A DNA stretch of 34,339 bases. Source: Betaproteobacteria bacterium RIFCSPLOWO2_12_FULL_62_58. GTDB taxonomy: Bacteria > Pseudomonadota > Gammaproteobacteria > Burkholderiales > SG8-41. Below are positions 7,907 to 16,465 of the stretch, in pieces. Made by a program: the position numbers and the translations under genes. Position 1 is the stretch's first letter, and the number at the start of each line of letters is the position of its first letter. The stretch spans positions 1 through 34,339 of the forward strand of contig MERI01000139.1 of the NCBI GenBank assembly GCA_001772005.1, in the 5' to 3' direction. The notes beneath the pieces are model-generated. The model did no database searches and had not been told where the DNA came from. It saw only the letters and a program-made list of their open reading frames with translations.

Positions 7907-8366
7907 CTATGCCAGCGTTGCGGTCGCCCTGCTTGATCGCGGCGCGGATGCGGTTGTAGGTGCCGCAGCGGCAGACGTTACCGCTCATCGCGGCGTCGAT
8001 GTCGGCATCGCTCGGCTTGCTTTTGACTGCGAGCAGCGCCGCCGCGCTCATGACCTGGCCCGACTGGCAGTAGCCGCACTGCGGCACGTCCTGTGCAATC
8101 CAGGCCGACTGCACCGCCTTGCCGGCCTTGCCGGCGCCCACCCCCTCGATCGTGGTGACCCTTTTCCCGGCGACTGCAGAGACGGGGGTAACGCATGAGC
8201 GGGTCGCCGCACCGTCGATATGCACGGTGCAGGCACCGCATTGCGCAATCCCGCAGCCATACTTGGTGCCCGTGAGGTTGGCGATATCGCGCAACGCCCA
8301 CAGCAGGGGCATGTCTTCGGAAATTTCGAGCCGGTGGACTTTTCCATTGATGTTCAAATTGACCAT
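7907..8366 (-). CDS. 2Fe-2S subunit of a molybdenum hydroxylase (IorA-like)
   Basis: The small electron-transfer subunit carries both iron-sulfur clusters. The plant-type ferredoxin cluster uses Cys38, 43, 46 and 58 ([15 protein letters not shown]), and the helical domain uses Cys97, 100, 132 and 134 (QCGYCQSGQ and CRCGTYNRI). The ATG has an AGGAGT ribosome site. As read, the frame has no stop after Ile144-Lys-Gln and runs far into the next gene. Removing one G of the GGG run at 7927-7929 gives IKQ-ATATLA and a TAG at 7907-7909, directly before the GGAGG site and ATG of the large subunit. That gives about 152 residues, the usual size. The operon order is small then large subunit, divergent from the AraC gene. 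Confidence 0.85.
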
Positions 8367-8456
8367 GGGGACTCCTGTGGCGGCGCTTCAGAGGTGCGCC
8401 GTTAGCGCCATCGAGTGTAGACAAGTAACGAAAGTTGCCGGTAGCCGATTACTGTC

Positions 8457-8476
8457 GGATTCTTGCCTGATTCTGC
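8457..8476. promoter_or_regulatory. Possible AraC-type direct-repeat operator
   Basis: GATTCT occurs at 8458-8463 and again at 8469-8474, exactly 11 bp apart, within GGATTCTTGC and TGATTCTGC. Direct repeats one helical turn apart suit the two HTH motifs of an AraC protein. It lies in the 242-bp gap between the divergent IorA-like gene and the AraC gene. The regulator assignment is inference. Confidence 0.4.
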
Positions 8477-8608
8477 AAAAGGCCGCCCGCGCCGATCACG
8501 CCATAAGCCAAGACGAGTAAACTACTGGAAACGTTAAGGTGGCCGGAAAGCGCGCAACGACAAGCCCTTCTGGACGACAGCCTGGATCCTGCGCTCGAGC
8601 CCCAGCAG

Positions 8609-9508
8609 TTGGAGCTGGCGCCGCTGATTGAACGATACACCGGCCAGGACGGGATACACCCGACAGCCGTACCCTCGTTGTTCCTGTACCGTTATTCAAC
8701 GCCATCGGACCCGCTCTGCAACGTACGAGAACCCGCATTCGGCATCATCGCCCAAGGCAGTAAGCGGGTAACGCTTGGCGACGACGCGTACGTATACGGC
8801 AGGGCGCACTACATAGTGGTGTCCGTCGACCTGCCTATCGTCGGCCAGGTGACCGAGGCGACGCCGGAGGCTCCGTACCTGGGCCTTCGTATTGACCTCG
8901 ACATCGCGCAAATTGGCGCACTGATCGTGGAAGCGGGCCTGACCGAGCCCGGCAACACTCAAACCGGGCGGGGCTTGTTTGTCAGCCGGGTCGGTTCGCC
9001 GTTGCTTGAAGCGGTGTTGCGCCTCCTGCGACTGCTGGAAAATCCCCAGGACATTCCCCTGCTGGCGCCGCTGGTCTTGCGCGAAATTCATTACCGCTTG
9101 CTCGTTGGCGAGCAGGGCGCGCGCTTGCGCCAGATCGCCCTCGCTGACAGCCAGACGCAGCGCATCGCCAAGGCGATAGCCTGGCTCAAGCATAACTATG
9201 CCCAGCCGTTGCGTATCGAGGCCATTGCGCGCAAATTGCACATGAGCTCTTCGTCACTGCATCATCATTTCAAAGCCGTGACGGCCATGAGTCCGTTGCA
9301 ATACCAAAAGCAACTGCGGCTTCAGGAAGCCCGCCGTCTGATGCTCAGCGAGGTAATGGATGCGGCGACGGCTGGGCATCGCGTCGGCTATGAAAGCCCA
9401 TCGCAGTTCAGTCGTGAGTACAGCCGTTTGTTCGGCGCACCGCCCATACGCGACATGGCGCGTCTTCGTGCGAGTCTGCACGCTCCCCCGGAGCACGCCA
9501 CTCCGTGA
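8609..9508 (+). CDS. AraC-family transcriptional regulator
   Basis: A 299-residue regulator. The N-terminal half resembles the AraC_N effector domain (EPAFGIIAQGSKRVTLGDDAYVYG, then HYIVVSVDLPIVGQV). The C-terminal half is a two-HTH AraC domain: IAWLKHNYAQPLRIEAIARKLHMSSSSLHHHFKAVTAMSP, then the second helix pair with VGYESPSQFSREYSRLFGAPP. The only conventional start near the expected N-terminus is TTG at 8609; the frame stays open upstream to about 8519 without ATG or GTG, so the start is uncertain. It is divergent from the IorA/IorB-like operon and probably controls it. A clear hairpin terminator follows. Confidence 0.88.
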   Translation: MELAPLIERYTGQDGIHPTAVPSLFLYRYSTPSDPLCNVREPAFGIIAQGSKRVTLGDDAYVYGRAHYIVVSVDLPIVGQVTEATPEAPYLGLRIDLDIAQIGALIVEAGLTEPGNTQTGRGLFVSRVGSPLLEAVLRLLRLLENPQDIPLLAPLVLREIHYRLLVGEQGARLRQIALADSQTQRIAKAIAWLKHNYAQPLRIEAIARKLHMSSSSLHHHFKAVTAMSPLQYQKQLRLQEARRLMLSEVMDAATAGHRVGYESPSQFSREYSRLFGAPPIRDMARLRASLHAPPEHATP

Positions 9509-9519
9509 CAGCCGCCTGA

Positions 9520-9550
9520 ATGGCCGAGGCTAACCCCTCGGCCATTTTCC
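9520..9550 (+). terminator. Rho-independent terminator after the AraC gene
   Basis: The 10-bp stem ATGGCCGAGG / CCTCGGCCAT (9520-9529 with 9536-9545) has a 6-nt loop CTAACC and is followed by TTTCCTGTTATTT. It lies 12 bp after the AraC stop. Confidence 0.75.
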
Positions 9551-9611
9551 TGTTATTTATCGAACCCGCCGTAAGCGATCTCCCACGGAAGAGGTACACA
9601 CCCCGTTTATT

Positions 9612-10631
9612 CTACATGGGGGTGATGCCCTCCTGGCGAATGAGCGTCTGGTAGCGCAGGTATTCGCTCTGCATCAGCCGCGCGAAGCCGTCCGGAGTCC
9701 TCTCGGGCGTCGACTCGGCGCCCTGGCGGATGAACAGGTCGCGCAGCGCCGCCTTGCGCAGCGCGCGCACGATGTCGCCGTGCAGCTGCTCGACTATGCG
9801 CCGCGGCGTTCCCCTGGGCGCGACGATGCCCGACCAACTGTCGAACTGCGCCTCGGGCAGGCCAAATTCGGCGATAGCGGGCACGGCCGGCAGCGCGGGG
9901 CTGCGCTGCGGCGTCATCACGGCGAGCGCGCGCATCCGCCCCTCCCGCACCGGCCCCAGCACCGCGGGCAACGTGAGAACGGCGTAATGCACCCGCCCGC
10001 GCACCATCTCGATGAAAGAATCGGACAGATTTCTGAACGGCACGTGCATCGCCTCGATGCCGACCGCGCGCGTGAACACTTCGCCGGCGAGATGTGACGC
10101 CGATCCGATGCCGAGGGAGGCATAGTTGAGCTCGCCAAAGCGGGGACGCGCGTATGCAACGAATTGGGATGCCGTGCGCACCGGGATCGAAGTCGTCACC
10201 GCCAGCACGTTCGTGATCGACGCGACGTGGGCGACGCCGACGATGTCGGCGAGTGCCCGATACGGCGGCCGGTCATGCATGAGTTCCCTGATGATGCGGC
10301 TCACGCTGACCATGCCCAGCGTGTATCCGTCGGCTTTCGCTTTCGACACCAGCTCGTTGCCGATCAGCCCGCCCGCGCCGGAGCGGTTTTCTATGACGAC
10401 TCTCGTTCGGTAGAAGGCGCTCAGCTCCTCACCGATCGAGCGCGCGAAGAAGTCTTCCGCCGTGCCCGGCGAGGACGCGGCGATGATGCGGATGGACTTG
10501 ACGGGATAGAGGGCGAATGCCGCCGATTGCTGCGCGACGCACGGGGCCGCGCCCAGGAATGCGGCGGTCGCGCATAGCACGACCCGCAAGGCGCCGGTCG
10601 ATATGAATCGCAGTAAAAAGGCTTCAACCAT
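9612..10631 (-). CDS. Bug/TctC-family periplasmic solute-binding protein
   Basis: About 339 residues from the ATG at 10631, which begins MVEAFLLRFISTGALRVVLC and leads into a signal peptide cleaved near CVAQQ. An ATG at 10676 is also possible; neither has a good ribosome site. Bug landmarks are present but divergent: YPVKSIRIIAASSPGTAEDFFARSIGEEL, VVIENRSGAGG, ADGYTLGMVSVSR, VPFRNLSDSFIEMVRGRVHYA and AIAEFGLPEAQFDSWSG. The glycine-rich loop has SSPGTAED instead of PPGGGxD, suggesting a changed ligand pocket. It is on the same strand as the CysB-like gene upstream, with an intergenic gap of 70-95 bp. Confidence 0.88.
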   Translation of the reverse strand: MVEAFLLRFISTGALRVVLCATAAFLGAAPCVAQQSAAFALYPVKSIRIIAASSPGTAEDFFARSIGEELSAFYRTRVVIENRSGAGGLIGNELVSKAKADGYTLGMVSVSRIIRELMHDRPPYRALADIVGVAHVASITNVLAVTTSIPVRTASQFVAYARPRFGELNYASLGIGSASHLAGEVFTRAVGIEAMHVPFRNLSDSFIEMVRGRVHYAVLTLPAVLGPVREGRMRALAVMTPQRSPALPAVPAIAEFGLPEAQFDSWSGIVAPRGTPRRIVEQLHGDIVRALRKAALRDLFIRQGAESTPERTPDGFARLMQSEYLRYQTLIRQEGITPM

Positions 10632-10702
10632 GTTCCACCCGAGCGGACTCACGATAGCGCGCGCGCCGGCAGGCATCAAGCGCCAAATAAGCGTGGCCCT
10701 TC

Positions 10703-11770
10703 TTAATCAATGGGGTTGGCATAGGTAGCTGGAACGGCACCGCCGCGCCGGTGGGGCTTTTGGCGCGTTTGAGGGTCTTTCGAATTCTTGAGAGATTTCC
10801 GCATGGCGTGCAGATTTTGCCGTGGGGAAGTTACCCCTGGAGTCGTCGGGCGTTCAGCCATCAAGTGCTCGACGGCGGACCTGCTCCAACGCGGGTTGCA
10901 CATCTCTATGAAATCGTAGGCGTAGCGCCGCAGGTAATGTTTGCGGCACAGCCAGATCTTGGTGATCGAAGGATCGAACAGGTGGCCCGCGGGAATCGCC
11001 GCCAGGTTCAAGTCGCGCCCGGCATCGAAAGTAACCTCCGAAAGCACCGCGATGCCCATTCCCTGCTCCACGCAAGTCTTGATCACGTCAGCGTCGATCG
11101 AACTGATGACGAGTTTGGGTTCGAGCTTCGCCTTGTCGAAGGCTCGCACCACGATTTCCCGCGCAGTGAACGCGGGTTCGTAGGTGACGATCGGATGGCG
11201 GGCCAACTCCTTCAGCGTCAGCCGCCGGCTTCGCAAAAGTTTGTGCCCGCGCGGCACCACGACGACGCGCTTGAACTCCCGGACGGGCAGCACGGCCAAT
11301 TCGCGCAACGCGGGCGGATCATTGGTGGTGACGCCCAGATCGGCTGCGCCGGAAAGCAGCATTTCGGTGATCTTCTCCGGGTCGGCATGGCGCATGGTGA
11401 TGCTCACCTTGGGGTAGCGCGCGGTGAAGCGTTTGATCACCTCGGGCAGCACGTAGCGTGCCTGCGTATGCGTGACCGCAATAACGAGCGAGCCGCTATC
11501 TTTCTGCACGACGTCCCGGCTCACGGCCTTCATGTTGGCAACCTCGTTCGTGATGCCCTGCGCCATCTCGATGATCTTCCGCCCGTGTGGCGTGATGCCC
11601 GATAGCCGGTTGCGCGAGCGCACGAAGATCTCAATTCCCAGTTCCGTTTCCAGCAGCTTCACCTGCTTGCTGATCCCCGGCTGGTTGGTGTGCAGCGCGG
11701 CGGCAACGGCGGAGATGTTGAGCTCGCGCTTCGCGATCTCGCACAAATACTGCATCTGCCGCAGATTCAT
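10703..11770 (-). CDS. LysR-family regulator, CysB/Cbl-like
   Basis: A 355-residue LysR-type regulator. The N-terminal winged HTH reads LRQMQYLCEIAKRELNISAV, then AALHTNQPGISKQVKLLE. The effector domain has THTQARYVLPEVIKRF, the hallmark of CysB and Cbl, which sense acetylserine or sulfate-related ligands. CysB is about 324 residues; this protein has some 30 extra residues at the C-terminus, rich in Lys and Arg, with no recognisable homology. It is divergent from the Bug-MmgE/PrpD-PanE operon at 11921 and likely regulates it. The 150-bp gap contains an AT-rich stretch with TATAT near 11813. True CysB function is not implied; paralogues in catabolic clusters are common. Confidence 0.9.
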   Translation of the reverse strand: MNLRQMQYLCEIAKRELNISAVAAALHTNQPGISKQVKLLETELGIEIFVRSRNRLSGITPHGRKIIEMAQGITNEVANMKAVSRDVVQKDSGSLVIAVTHTQARYVLPEVIKRFTARYPKVSITMRHADPEKITEMLLSGAADLGVTTNDPPALRELAVLPVREFKRVVVVPRGHKLLRSRRLTLKELARHPIVTYEPAFTAREIVVRAFDKAKLEPKLVISSIDADVIKTCVEQGMGIAVLSEVTFDAGRDLNLAAIPAGHLFDPSITKIWLCRKHYLRRYAYDFIEMCNPRWSRSAVEHLMAERPTTPGVTSPRQNLHAMRKSLKNSKDPQTRQKPHRRGGAVPATYANPID

Positions 11771-11920
11771 GATGGGCCCTTCCTATTCCAAAAATGCATT
11801 ACACATTCCATTTTATATCTTCTTGGTATGCGCGGGAGGTGCTAGCTTTGCCATCGTAACAAGGACAAGGCGGCCTGCCGGGGGACGAGGTGCGCCGACA
11901 ACAAAACACAGGAGGCAACC

Positions 11921-12886
11921 ATGGTCAAGAGGACAGTCCTGGTCTTGCTGCCGCTCATGTTTGCGGCAAGCCCGTCGGCGATCGCGCAGCAGTACCCGGC
12001 GAGGACGGTGCGCATCGTCGTACCGTTCACACCCGGCGGGGGCACCGACATCGTCGCCCGCCAGATGGCCGCGAAGCTCACCGAGGCGTTCGGACAGCAG
12101 GTGGTCGTGGAAAACCGCCCAGGCGCCGGTACGGTAATCGGCTCGGAGGTCGTCGCGAAGTCGGCGCCCGATGGCTACACGCTGATCCTGCAGGTCAACT
12201 CGCTTGCGGCGAACCACACGCTGTACAAGAAACTGTCTTACGACACCCTCCGCGACTTCCTACCCATCGTCCTCGCGGCGTCGACGCCCAACGTGCTGGT
12301 GGTACACCCCTCGCTGCCGGCAAATAACCTGCGAGAGTTCATCGCTCTGGCGAAACAGCGGCCCGACGAAATCGCTTACGCCTCGTCCGGCGTCGGCGGC
12401 GCGTCCTACCTGGCCACCGAGATGTTCAAGCTGGACACCGGCATCAAGATGACCCACATCCCCTACAAAGGCACGGTGCCCGCCCTCACCGCGATGATCT
12501 CCGGCGAGACACAGGCCATGATTGCCGCCCTGCCCGGGACGGTACCCAACCTGAAAGCGAGGCGGTTGCGTGCACTCGCTGTGACTAGTATCAAGCGCGC
12601 GCCGGCGATGCCGGAACTGCCGACGGTGGACGAGTCCGGAGTGAAAGGCTTCGAGTTCGCGACCTGGTACGGGCTGTTTGCACCGGGCGGAACCAGCCGC
12701 GACATCGTCACCAGGCTCAACACCGCCATCAACAGAATACTGACCCTGCCGGACATGAAGGAGCAGTTCGCGCGCCAGGGGCTGGACCCCGTCGGGGGAA
12801 CTCCGGAACAATTCGCCGGCTACTTCAAGGCTGAGGTCGAGAAGCTGGGCAAAGTCATACGCGCCACCGGCGCGCGAGTGGAATAG
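11921..12886 (+). CDS. Bug/TctC-family periplasmic solute-binding protein
   Basis: A 321-residue, full-length Bug protein with a classical signal peptide (MVKRTVLVLLPLMFAAS, cleavage near SAIAQQ). Mature landmarks are YPARTVRIVVPFTPGGGTDIVAR, VVVENRPGAG, APDGYTLIL, SYLATEMFKLDTGIKMTHIPYKG and ELPTVDESGVKGFEFATWYGLFAPGG. An AGGAGGCAACC ribosome site precedes the ATG. It is first in a three-gene unit with an MmgE/PrpD protein and a ketopantoate-reductase-like protein, so its ligand is probably a substrate of those enzymes, perhaps a branched or methylated tricarboxylate or dicarboxylate. The membrane subunits are not in the window. Confidence 0.94.
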   Translation: MVKRTVLVLLPLMFAASPSAIAQQYPARTVRIVVPFTPGGGTDIVARQMAAKLTEAFGQQVVVENRPGAGTVIGSEVVAKSAPDGYTLILQVNSLAANHTLYKKLSYDTLRDFLPIVLAASTPNVLVVHPSLPANNLREFIALAKQRPDEIAYASSGVGGASYLATEMFKLDTGIKMTHIPYKGTVPALTAMISGETQAMIAALPGTVPNLKARRLRALAVTSIKRAPAMPELPTVDESGVKGFEFATWYGLFAPGGTSRDIVTRLNTAINRILTLPDMKEQFARQGLDPVGGTPEQFAGYFKAEVEKLGKVIRATGARVE

Positions 12887-12915
12887 CGCCTCACAACAAC
12901 AGGAGAGAGAAGCCC

Positions 12916-14286
12916 ATGACGACCATAGTCGAGAAGCTCGCCGGCCTGTCCGAGCAAATCCGCTACGAGAAACTGCCGCCGGAGGTGGTGCGCAAGGCGA
13001 AGATGACCATCCTCGACACGCTCGGCTGCGCGCTGGGCGGATTCTCGTCCGACCCGGCCAAGACCATGCGCAGCGTGGTGAGGCGGCTCGGCGGCAATCC
13101 GGAAGCGACCATCCTCGGCACCGCCGAACGCACCTCGGTGCTGGGCGCGACCTGGGCAAACGGCACTTCGATCCGCTATCTCGACTACAACGACACGCTG
13201 ATGAGCCGCGATCCCGGCCATCCCAGCGGCAATCTCGCGAGCGTCCTCGCGGTTGCCGAGGCGCAAGGGCTCGACGGGCGCGAACTGATTTGCGGCCTGG
13301 TCAATGCCTACGAAATCCAGCTCCGGCTGGTGGACCACTGCGGCGAGCCCTGCCTGTGGACGCGCGGTTGGGACCATCCAACCAACATGGTGTACGGCTC
13401 GGCGGCGGCGGCCGCCCGCCTGCTCAAGCTGCCGGTGGACAAGATCGCGCACGCGATGGCGATCGGCGGCAGCCAGGCCAACTTCCTGAGCGAAATACGG
13501 CGCGGGGTCATCGGCAAGATCAAGGGCACGGCGGAAGCCAAGGCCGCGGGTGACGGCGTGTTCGCCGCCCTGCTCGCCGCCGAAGGCATCACCGGACCGC
13601 TGAAAGTCTTCGAAGGCGATTACGGCTACCTCAACATCGTCGCCGGCGGCGGCGACCTGGACGCGCTGACCGGCCCGATCCGCGAGCACAAAATCATGCG
13701 CACCTACCTGAAGTACTACCCGGTCGAGACCATGACTCAATCGCCGGTGCAGGCCGCGCTCGAGTTGCGCGCCGAGAACAAAATCAATCCGCACGACATC
13801 GCACGCGCGGTGGTAGGGCTCTACGACTTCGCGTTCAAAAAACCCTCGTGGGACGCGAGCAAGCTCAAACCCACGACCCGCGAATCGGCCGATCACAGCT
13901 TCAACTACTGCGTCGCGATTGCGCTGCTTGACGGGGAAGTCACCGCCGCGCAGTTCCTCGATTCCCGCATCCAGGCCCCGGACGCGCAGGACCTGACGGC
14001 GCGCACCGAGCTCGTAGCCGATCCCGAGATCGAGAACATCTACCCTAAGTTCTACCCGGGCATCGTCACCGTGTACATGAAGAACGGCGAGACCTTCCGC
14101 AAGCGCGTGGACCATTTCCCCGGCGATCCCAAGCGCCCGATGACCGAGGCGCAGGCGGAGAAGAAGTTCCGTGACCAGGCTCGGCCCTACCTGACGGCGG
14201 AGCAGATCCAGAAGGTGATCGACACCGTTTGGTCTCTCGAGCGGCTGGAAAACGCAGGCGATCTCGCGCGCATGCTGGTGATTTGA
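12916..14286 (+). CDS. MmgE/PrpD-family protein (2-methylcitrate dehydratase-like)
   Basis: A 456-residue member of the MmgE/PrpD family, which includes 2-methylcitrate dehydratase, cis-aconitate decarboxylase and iminodisuccinate epimerase. It spans the whole family: the helical N-terminal domain (ILDTLGCALGGFSSDPAKTM), the conserved NGTSIRYLDYNDT, and the C-terminal lid with YYPVETMTQSPVQAALELR and DFAFKKPSWDASKLKPTTRESADHSFNY. An AGGAGAGAGAAG site precedes the ATG. It lies 29 bp after a Bug gene and 31 bp before a PanE-like gene, so all three are probably cotranscribed. The reaction is not determined. A second, damaged paralogue of the same length lies at 31464. Confidence 0.9.
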   Translation: MTTIVEKLAGLSEQIRYEKLPPEVVRKAKMTILDTLGCALGGFSSDPAKTMRSVVRRLGGNPEATILGTAERTSVLGATWANGTSIRYLDYNDTLMSRDPGHPSGNLASVLAVAEAQGLDGRELICGLVNAYEIQLRLVDHCGEPCLWTRGWDHPTNMVYGSAAAAARLLKLPVDKIAHAMAIGGSQANFLSEIRRGVIGKIKGTAEAKAAGDGVFAALLAAEGITGPLKVFEGDYGYLNIVAGGGDLDALTGPIREHKIMRTYLKYYPVETMTQSPVQAALELRAENKINPHDIARAVVGLYDFAFKKPSWDASKLKPTTRESADHSFNYCVAIALLDGEVTAAQFLDSRIQAPDAQDLTARTELVADPEIENIYPKFYPGIVTVYMKNGETFRKRVDHFPGDPKRPMTEAQAEKKFRDQARPYLTAEQIQKVIDTVWSLERLENAGDLARMLVI

Positions 14287-14317
14287 GCGCCCTCCGGAAA
14301 CGCCTCCAGGGCAGGCC

Positions 14318-15376
14318 ATGAGTCTGCATATCGGCGTAGTGGGCATTGGCGGCGTCGGCGGCTACATCGGCGGGCATCTCGCGCTCGCAGGTGAGGACGT
14401 CACTCTGATCAGCCAGCGGCAAGAGAACGTCGAGCAGATCCGCAGGCAGGGTCTGCGGCTGGGGGATACGCGGGGCGAGCAGGTCGCGCGGCCCGCAATG
14501 TTGCACGTCACCGAACTCGGAAACTTCGCCGCCCGACCTCTCGACGTTGTGTTTCTTTGCGTCAAGTCGTACGACACACTGCGGGCGTCCGCGCTCATCG
14601 CCCCGTACCTCGCGGCGGACGGTTGCATCGTCTCCATGCAGAATGGCATGAACGAAGAACACATCGCGCTCGTGGTGGGCTGGCAGCGGACGATGGGTGT
14701 TGTCATGAGCTCGATCGGCGTCAATGCCGTCGAGCTCGGCCATGTCATTCGCACTTCCACCCCGGGCGGCGATGCCTACAAGGTCTTTCGCGTGGGCCGG
14801 CCCGACGGCAAGGTGACGCCGCGTGTCGAGGAAGTGGTGCGCGCGCTCGGCGCGGTGGACAGCGCGGTGGCGACGACCAATCTCTGGGGCGAACGCTGGT
14901 CGAAGCTGGTTACCAACTCGATCTCCCATGGGCTTTCGGCGGCATCCGGTCTTACCAGCCATGAGCTATTGAAGGCGGATTTTCTACGACCGGTCATCAT
15001 CGGATTGGCGGCCGAGGGCATCCGCGTCGGCCAGTCCTTCGGCTATTCGCTCGTGCCGATCTACGGCGCCTCTCCGGGAGTGTGGACAGCCGCGGCCGCT
15101 GGCGATCGGCATTCCGCAATGGAAATCAACCGCAGCCTTACGGAGCGGCTCGGTCGGCTGACTGCACAGGAACGCCCCTCGGTCGCCCAGGACCTATTGC
15201 GAGGACGGCGCACCGAGCTCGAGTACACGAACGGGCTGCTGGTGAGCAAGGCCCACGGCCTGGGATTGGCCGTCCCCGCTCAGGAAGCGGTCTTGAGCGT
15301 CGCGCGCCGGATCGAGCGCGGCGAACTAACGCCCCACCCGCGGAACCTCTCGGGCATCACCAGCAGTTCAGCCTGA
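14318..15376 (+). CDS. 2-dehydropantoate 2-reductase family protein (ApbA/PanE-like)
   Basis: A 352-residue NADPH-dependent 2-oxoacid reductase family member. The nucleotide-binding motif is GIGGVGGYIGGHLALAGEDV near residues 7-26. The segment VFLCVKSYDT and the NGM motif in IVSMQNGMNEEHI are typical of PanE. The catalytic lysine probably lies in GERWSKLVTNSISHGLSA. True PanE proteins are nearer 300 residues; this longer form is common in catabolic operons and likely reduces another 2-oxoacid, not ketopantoate. It is last in the Bug-MmgE/PrpD-PanE unit. A 7-bp hairpin without a U-run follows at 15412-15430. Confidence 0.88.
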   Translation: MSLHIGVVGIGGVGGYIGGHLALAGEDVTLISQRQENVEQIRRQGLRLGDTRGEQVARPAMLHVTELGNFAARPLDVVFLCVKSYDTLRASALIAPYLAADGCIVSMQNGMNEEHIALVVGWQRTMGVVMSSIGVNAVELGHVIRTSTPGGDAYKVFRVGRPDGKVTPRVEEVVRALGAVDSAVATTNLWGERWSKLVTNSISHGLSAASGLTSHELLKADFLRPVIIGLAAEGIRVGQSFGYSLVPIYGASPGVWTAAAAGDRHSAMEINRSLTERLGRLTAQERPSVAQDLLRGRRTELEYTNGLLVSKAHGLGLAVPAQEAVLSVARRIERGELTPHPRNLSGITSSSA

Positions 15377-15402
15377 CCGTCAACCTTCTCTCGAGGTTTT
15401 AA

Positions 15403-15501
15403 GCGCGCATACCACTAACAAACTTAGTGGGGCAGATCGACAAGATCTCGGTGTTCGACGGCCTCGATGCGGTGCTCAAGGATCTGGTGAAGATTCGATG
15501 A
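15403..15501 (+). pseudogene. Possible C-terminal tail of a lost gene
   Basis: An open stretch without a start ends in TLVGQIDKISVFDGLDAVLK-type sequence (reading NLVGQIDKISVFDGL then DAVLKDLVKIR and TGA). The amphipathic ending resembles the C-terminus of an oxidoreductase, but 24 residues cannot prove it. It occupies most of the 172-bp gap between the PanE-like gene and the VOC gene. The hairpin CCACTAA/TTAGTGG (15412-15418 with 15424-15430) overlaps its left edge. Confidence 0.3.
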
Positions 15502-15548
15502 GACCTTTCACGCCCTGAATGGATCACGGGGATCAGGCCGCGATTTTC

Positions 15549-16094
15549 TCAATTCGAGAGCCCGAATTCACGACGCTTCTGGTCGCGCCACTCCGCGAAC
15601 GGACGCGTAGTCGGATCGTCGGCGATTCTCTTGCGCGTCGCCTCCTCGATCTCCTTGTCGGAAAGCGAGAAGTCCAGGGTCACGCGGTGCGGCTGCGCGA
15701 CGTACCACGGCGTGTCGCAGAAGAACTCGATGCGGTTGCCCTCGGGATCCATGAAATAGACCGACCAGGCGTTGCCGTGGTCTACGGGATCGACCCCGTC
15801 CACCTTGTTGGCAACCGCCAGATCGTGCATCGCCCGCACTTCCTTGATCGAGGCGACGCGGAACGTGATCTGGTTGACGGTGGACCGCGTGCCCTTCTCG
15901 CGCCCGGAGACGAGCACGATTTGATGATGGTCCTTGGGATCCTTGCTGAGGAACGTGAGGCGACGGCCACCCCCCAACTCCCCCGCATCCATCACCTTGA
16001 AACCGAGGAACTGGGTATAGAAATCGCGCATCCGGTCCATGTCGGTCACGTAAAGGCCGATATGGCTCAGTTCCCACTTGGGCAGGTCGGGCAT
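15549..16094 (-). CDS. VOC-family protein (extradiol-dioxygenase-like)
   Basis: A 181-residue vicinal oxygen chelate protein starting at MPDLPKWELSHIGLYVTDMD; the ATG has a GGAGGAAGCC site, so longer upstream starts are unlikely. It has two beta-alpha-beta-beta-beta modules: the first with SHIGLYVTDMDRMRDFYTQFLGF, the second with VNQITFRVASIKEVRAMH. The metal-ligand positions His (SHIGLYV), a central His (HHQIVLV and NAWSVYFMDPEGNRIEFF) and Glu in NRIEFF fit an extradiol dioxygenase-like metal site. The C-terminal part (PTTRPFAEWRDQKRREFGLSN) is an extra helix. It lies divergent from the toxin-antitoxin pair. Confidence 0.88.
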   Translation of the reverse strand: MPDLPKWELSHIGLYVTDMDRMRDFYTQFLGFKVMDAGELGGGRRLTFLSKDPKDHHQIVLVSGREKGTRSTVNQITFRVASIKEVRAMHDLAVANKVDGVDPVDHGNAWSVYFMDPEGNRIEFFCDTPWYVAQPHRVTLDFSLSDKEIEEATRKRIADDPTTRPFAEWRDQKRREFGLSN

Positions 16095-16189
16095 GGCTTC
16101 CTCCGTGCATTGTGGCGACGTCGCTTGGAAGTATACCCCGGGGGCACACTGAACAGAGCAGTCGTGCGGATTGACCTTCGCGGGTTTCA

Positions 16190-16212
16190 TGTGTACACTT
16201 CAACTGTACACA
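16190..16212. promoter_or_regulatory. Palindromic operator of the toxin-antitoxin pair
   Basis: A perfect 8-bp inverted repeat, TGTGTACA and TGTACACA, is separated by 7 nt. It ends 13 bp before the antitoxin ATG. Phd/YefM antitoxins repress their own promoters through such palindromes, so this is the likely autoregulatory site. Confidence 0.65.
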
Positions 16213-16225
16213 TTGGAAAACGGCT

Positions 16226-16465
16226 ATGGAAGAAGTCAAAGTCACCGAACTCAGACAAAACCTCCCCGAATACCTCGCGAAGGTGAGGCGGGGCCAGCGG
16301 GTGCGAGTGACATCGCGCGGCAAGGTGGTCGCGGAGCTTGCCCCTCCGTCCGCCTCCAGAGAAGAGGTGGAGGCGGCGCGCGCCCGTTTGCGCGGCAGCG
16401 TCTTGAAGTACGATAAGCCAACCGAGCCGGTGATCGACCCCGGCGAGTGGGACGCCAACAAGTGA
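16226..16465 (+). CDS. Phd/YefM-family antitoxin
   Basis: A 79-residue antitoxin. The N-terminal DNA-binding part is typical of Phd/YefM: VKVTELRQNLPEYLAKVRRG, then VRVTSRGKVVAELAPP. The C-terminal part (about residues 50-79) is charged and would wrap the toxin. It lies directly behind the palindrome at 16190 and its TGA overlaps the GTG start of the PIN toxin gene (GTGA), so toxin and antitoxin are coupled. Confidence 0.92.
   Translation: MEEVKVTELRQNLPEYLAKVRRGQRVRVTSRGKVVAELAPPSASREEVEAARARLRGSVLKYDKPTEPVIDPGEWDANK

Noticed and set aside
7233-8366. 377-residue 2Fe-2S protein
   Set aside because: The part after residue 146 is the out-of-frame reading of the large subunit start; family length and the ribosome site of the next gene point to a frameshift.
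13304-14346. Long minus-strand frames opposite the MmgE/PrpD gene
   Set aside because: High-GC shadow frames with Arg/Ala/His-rich text; the plus strand gene explains the region.
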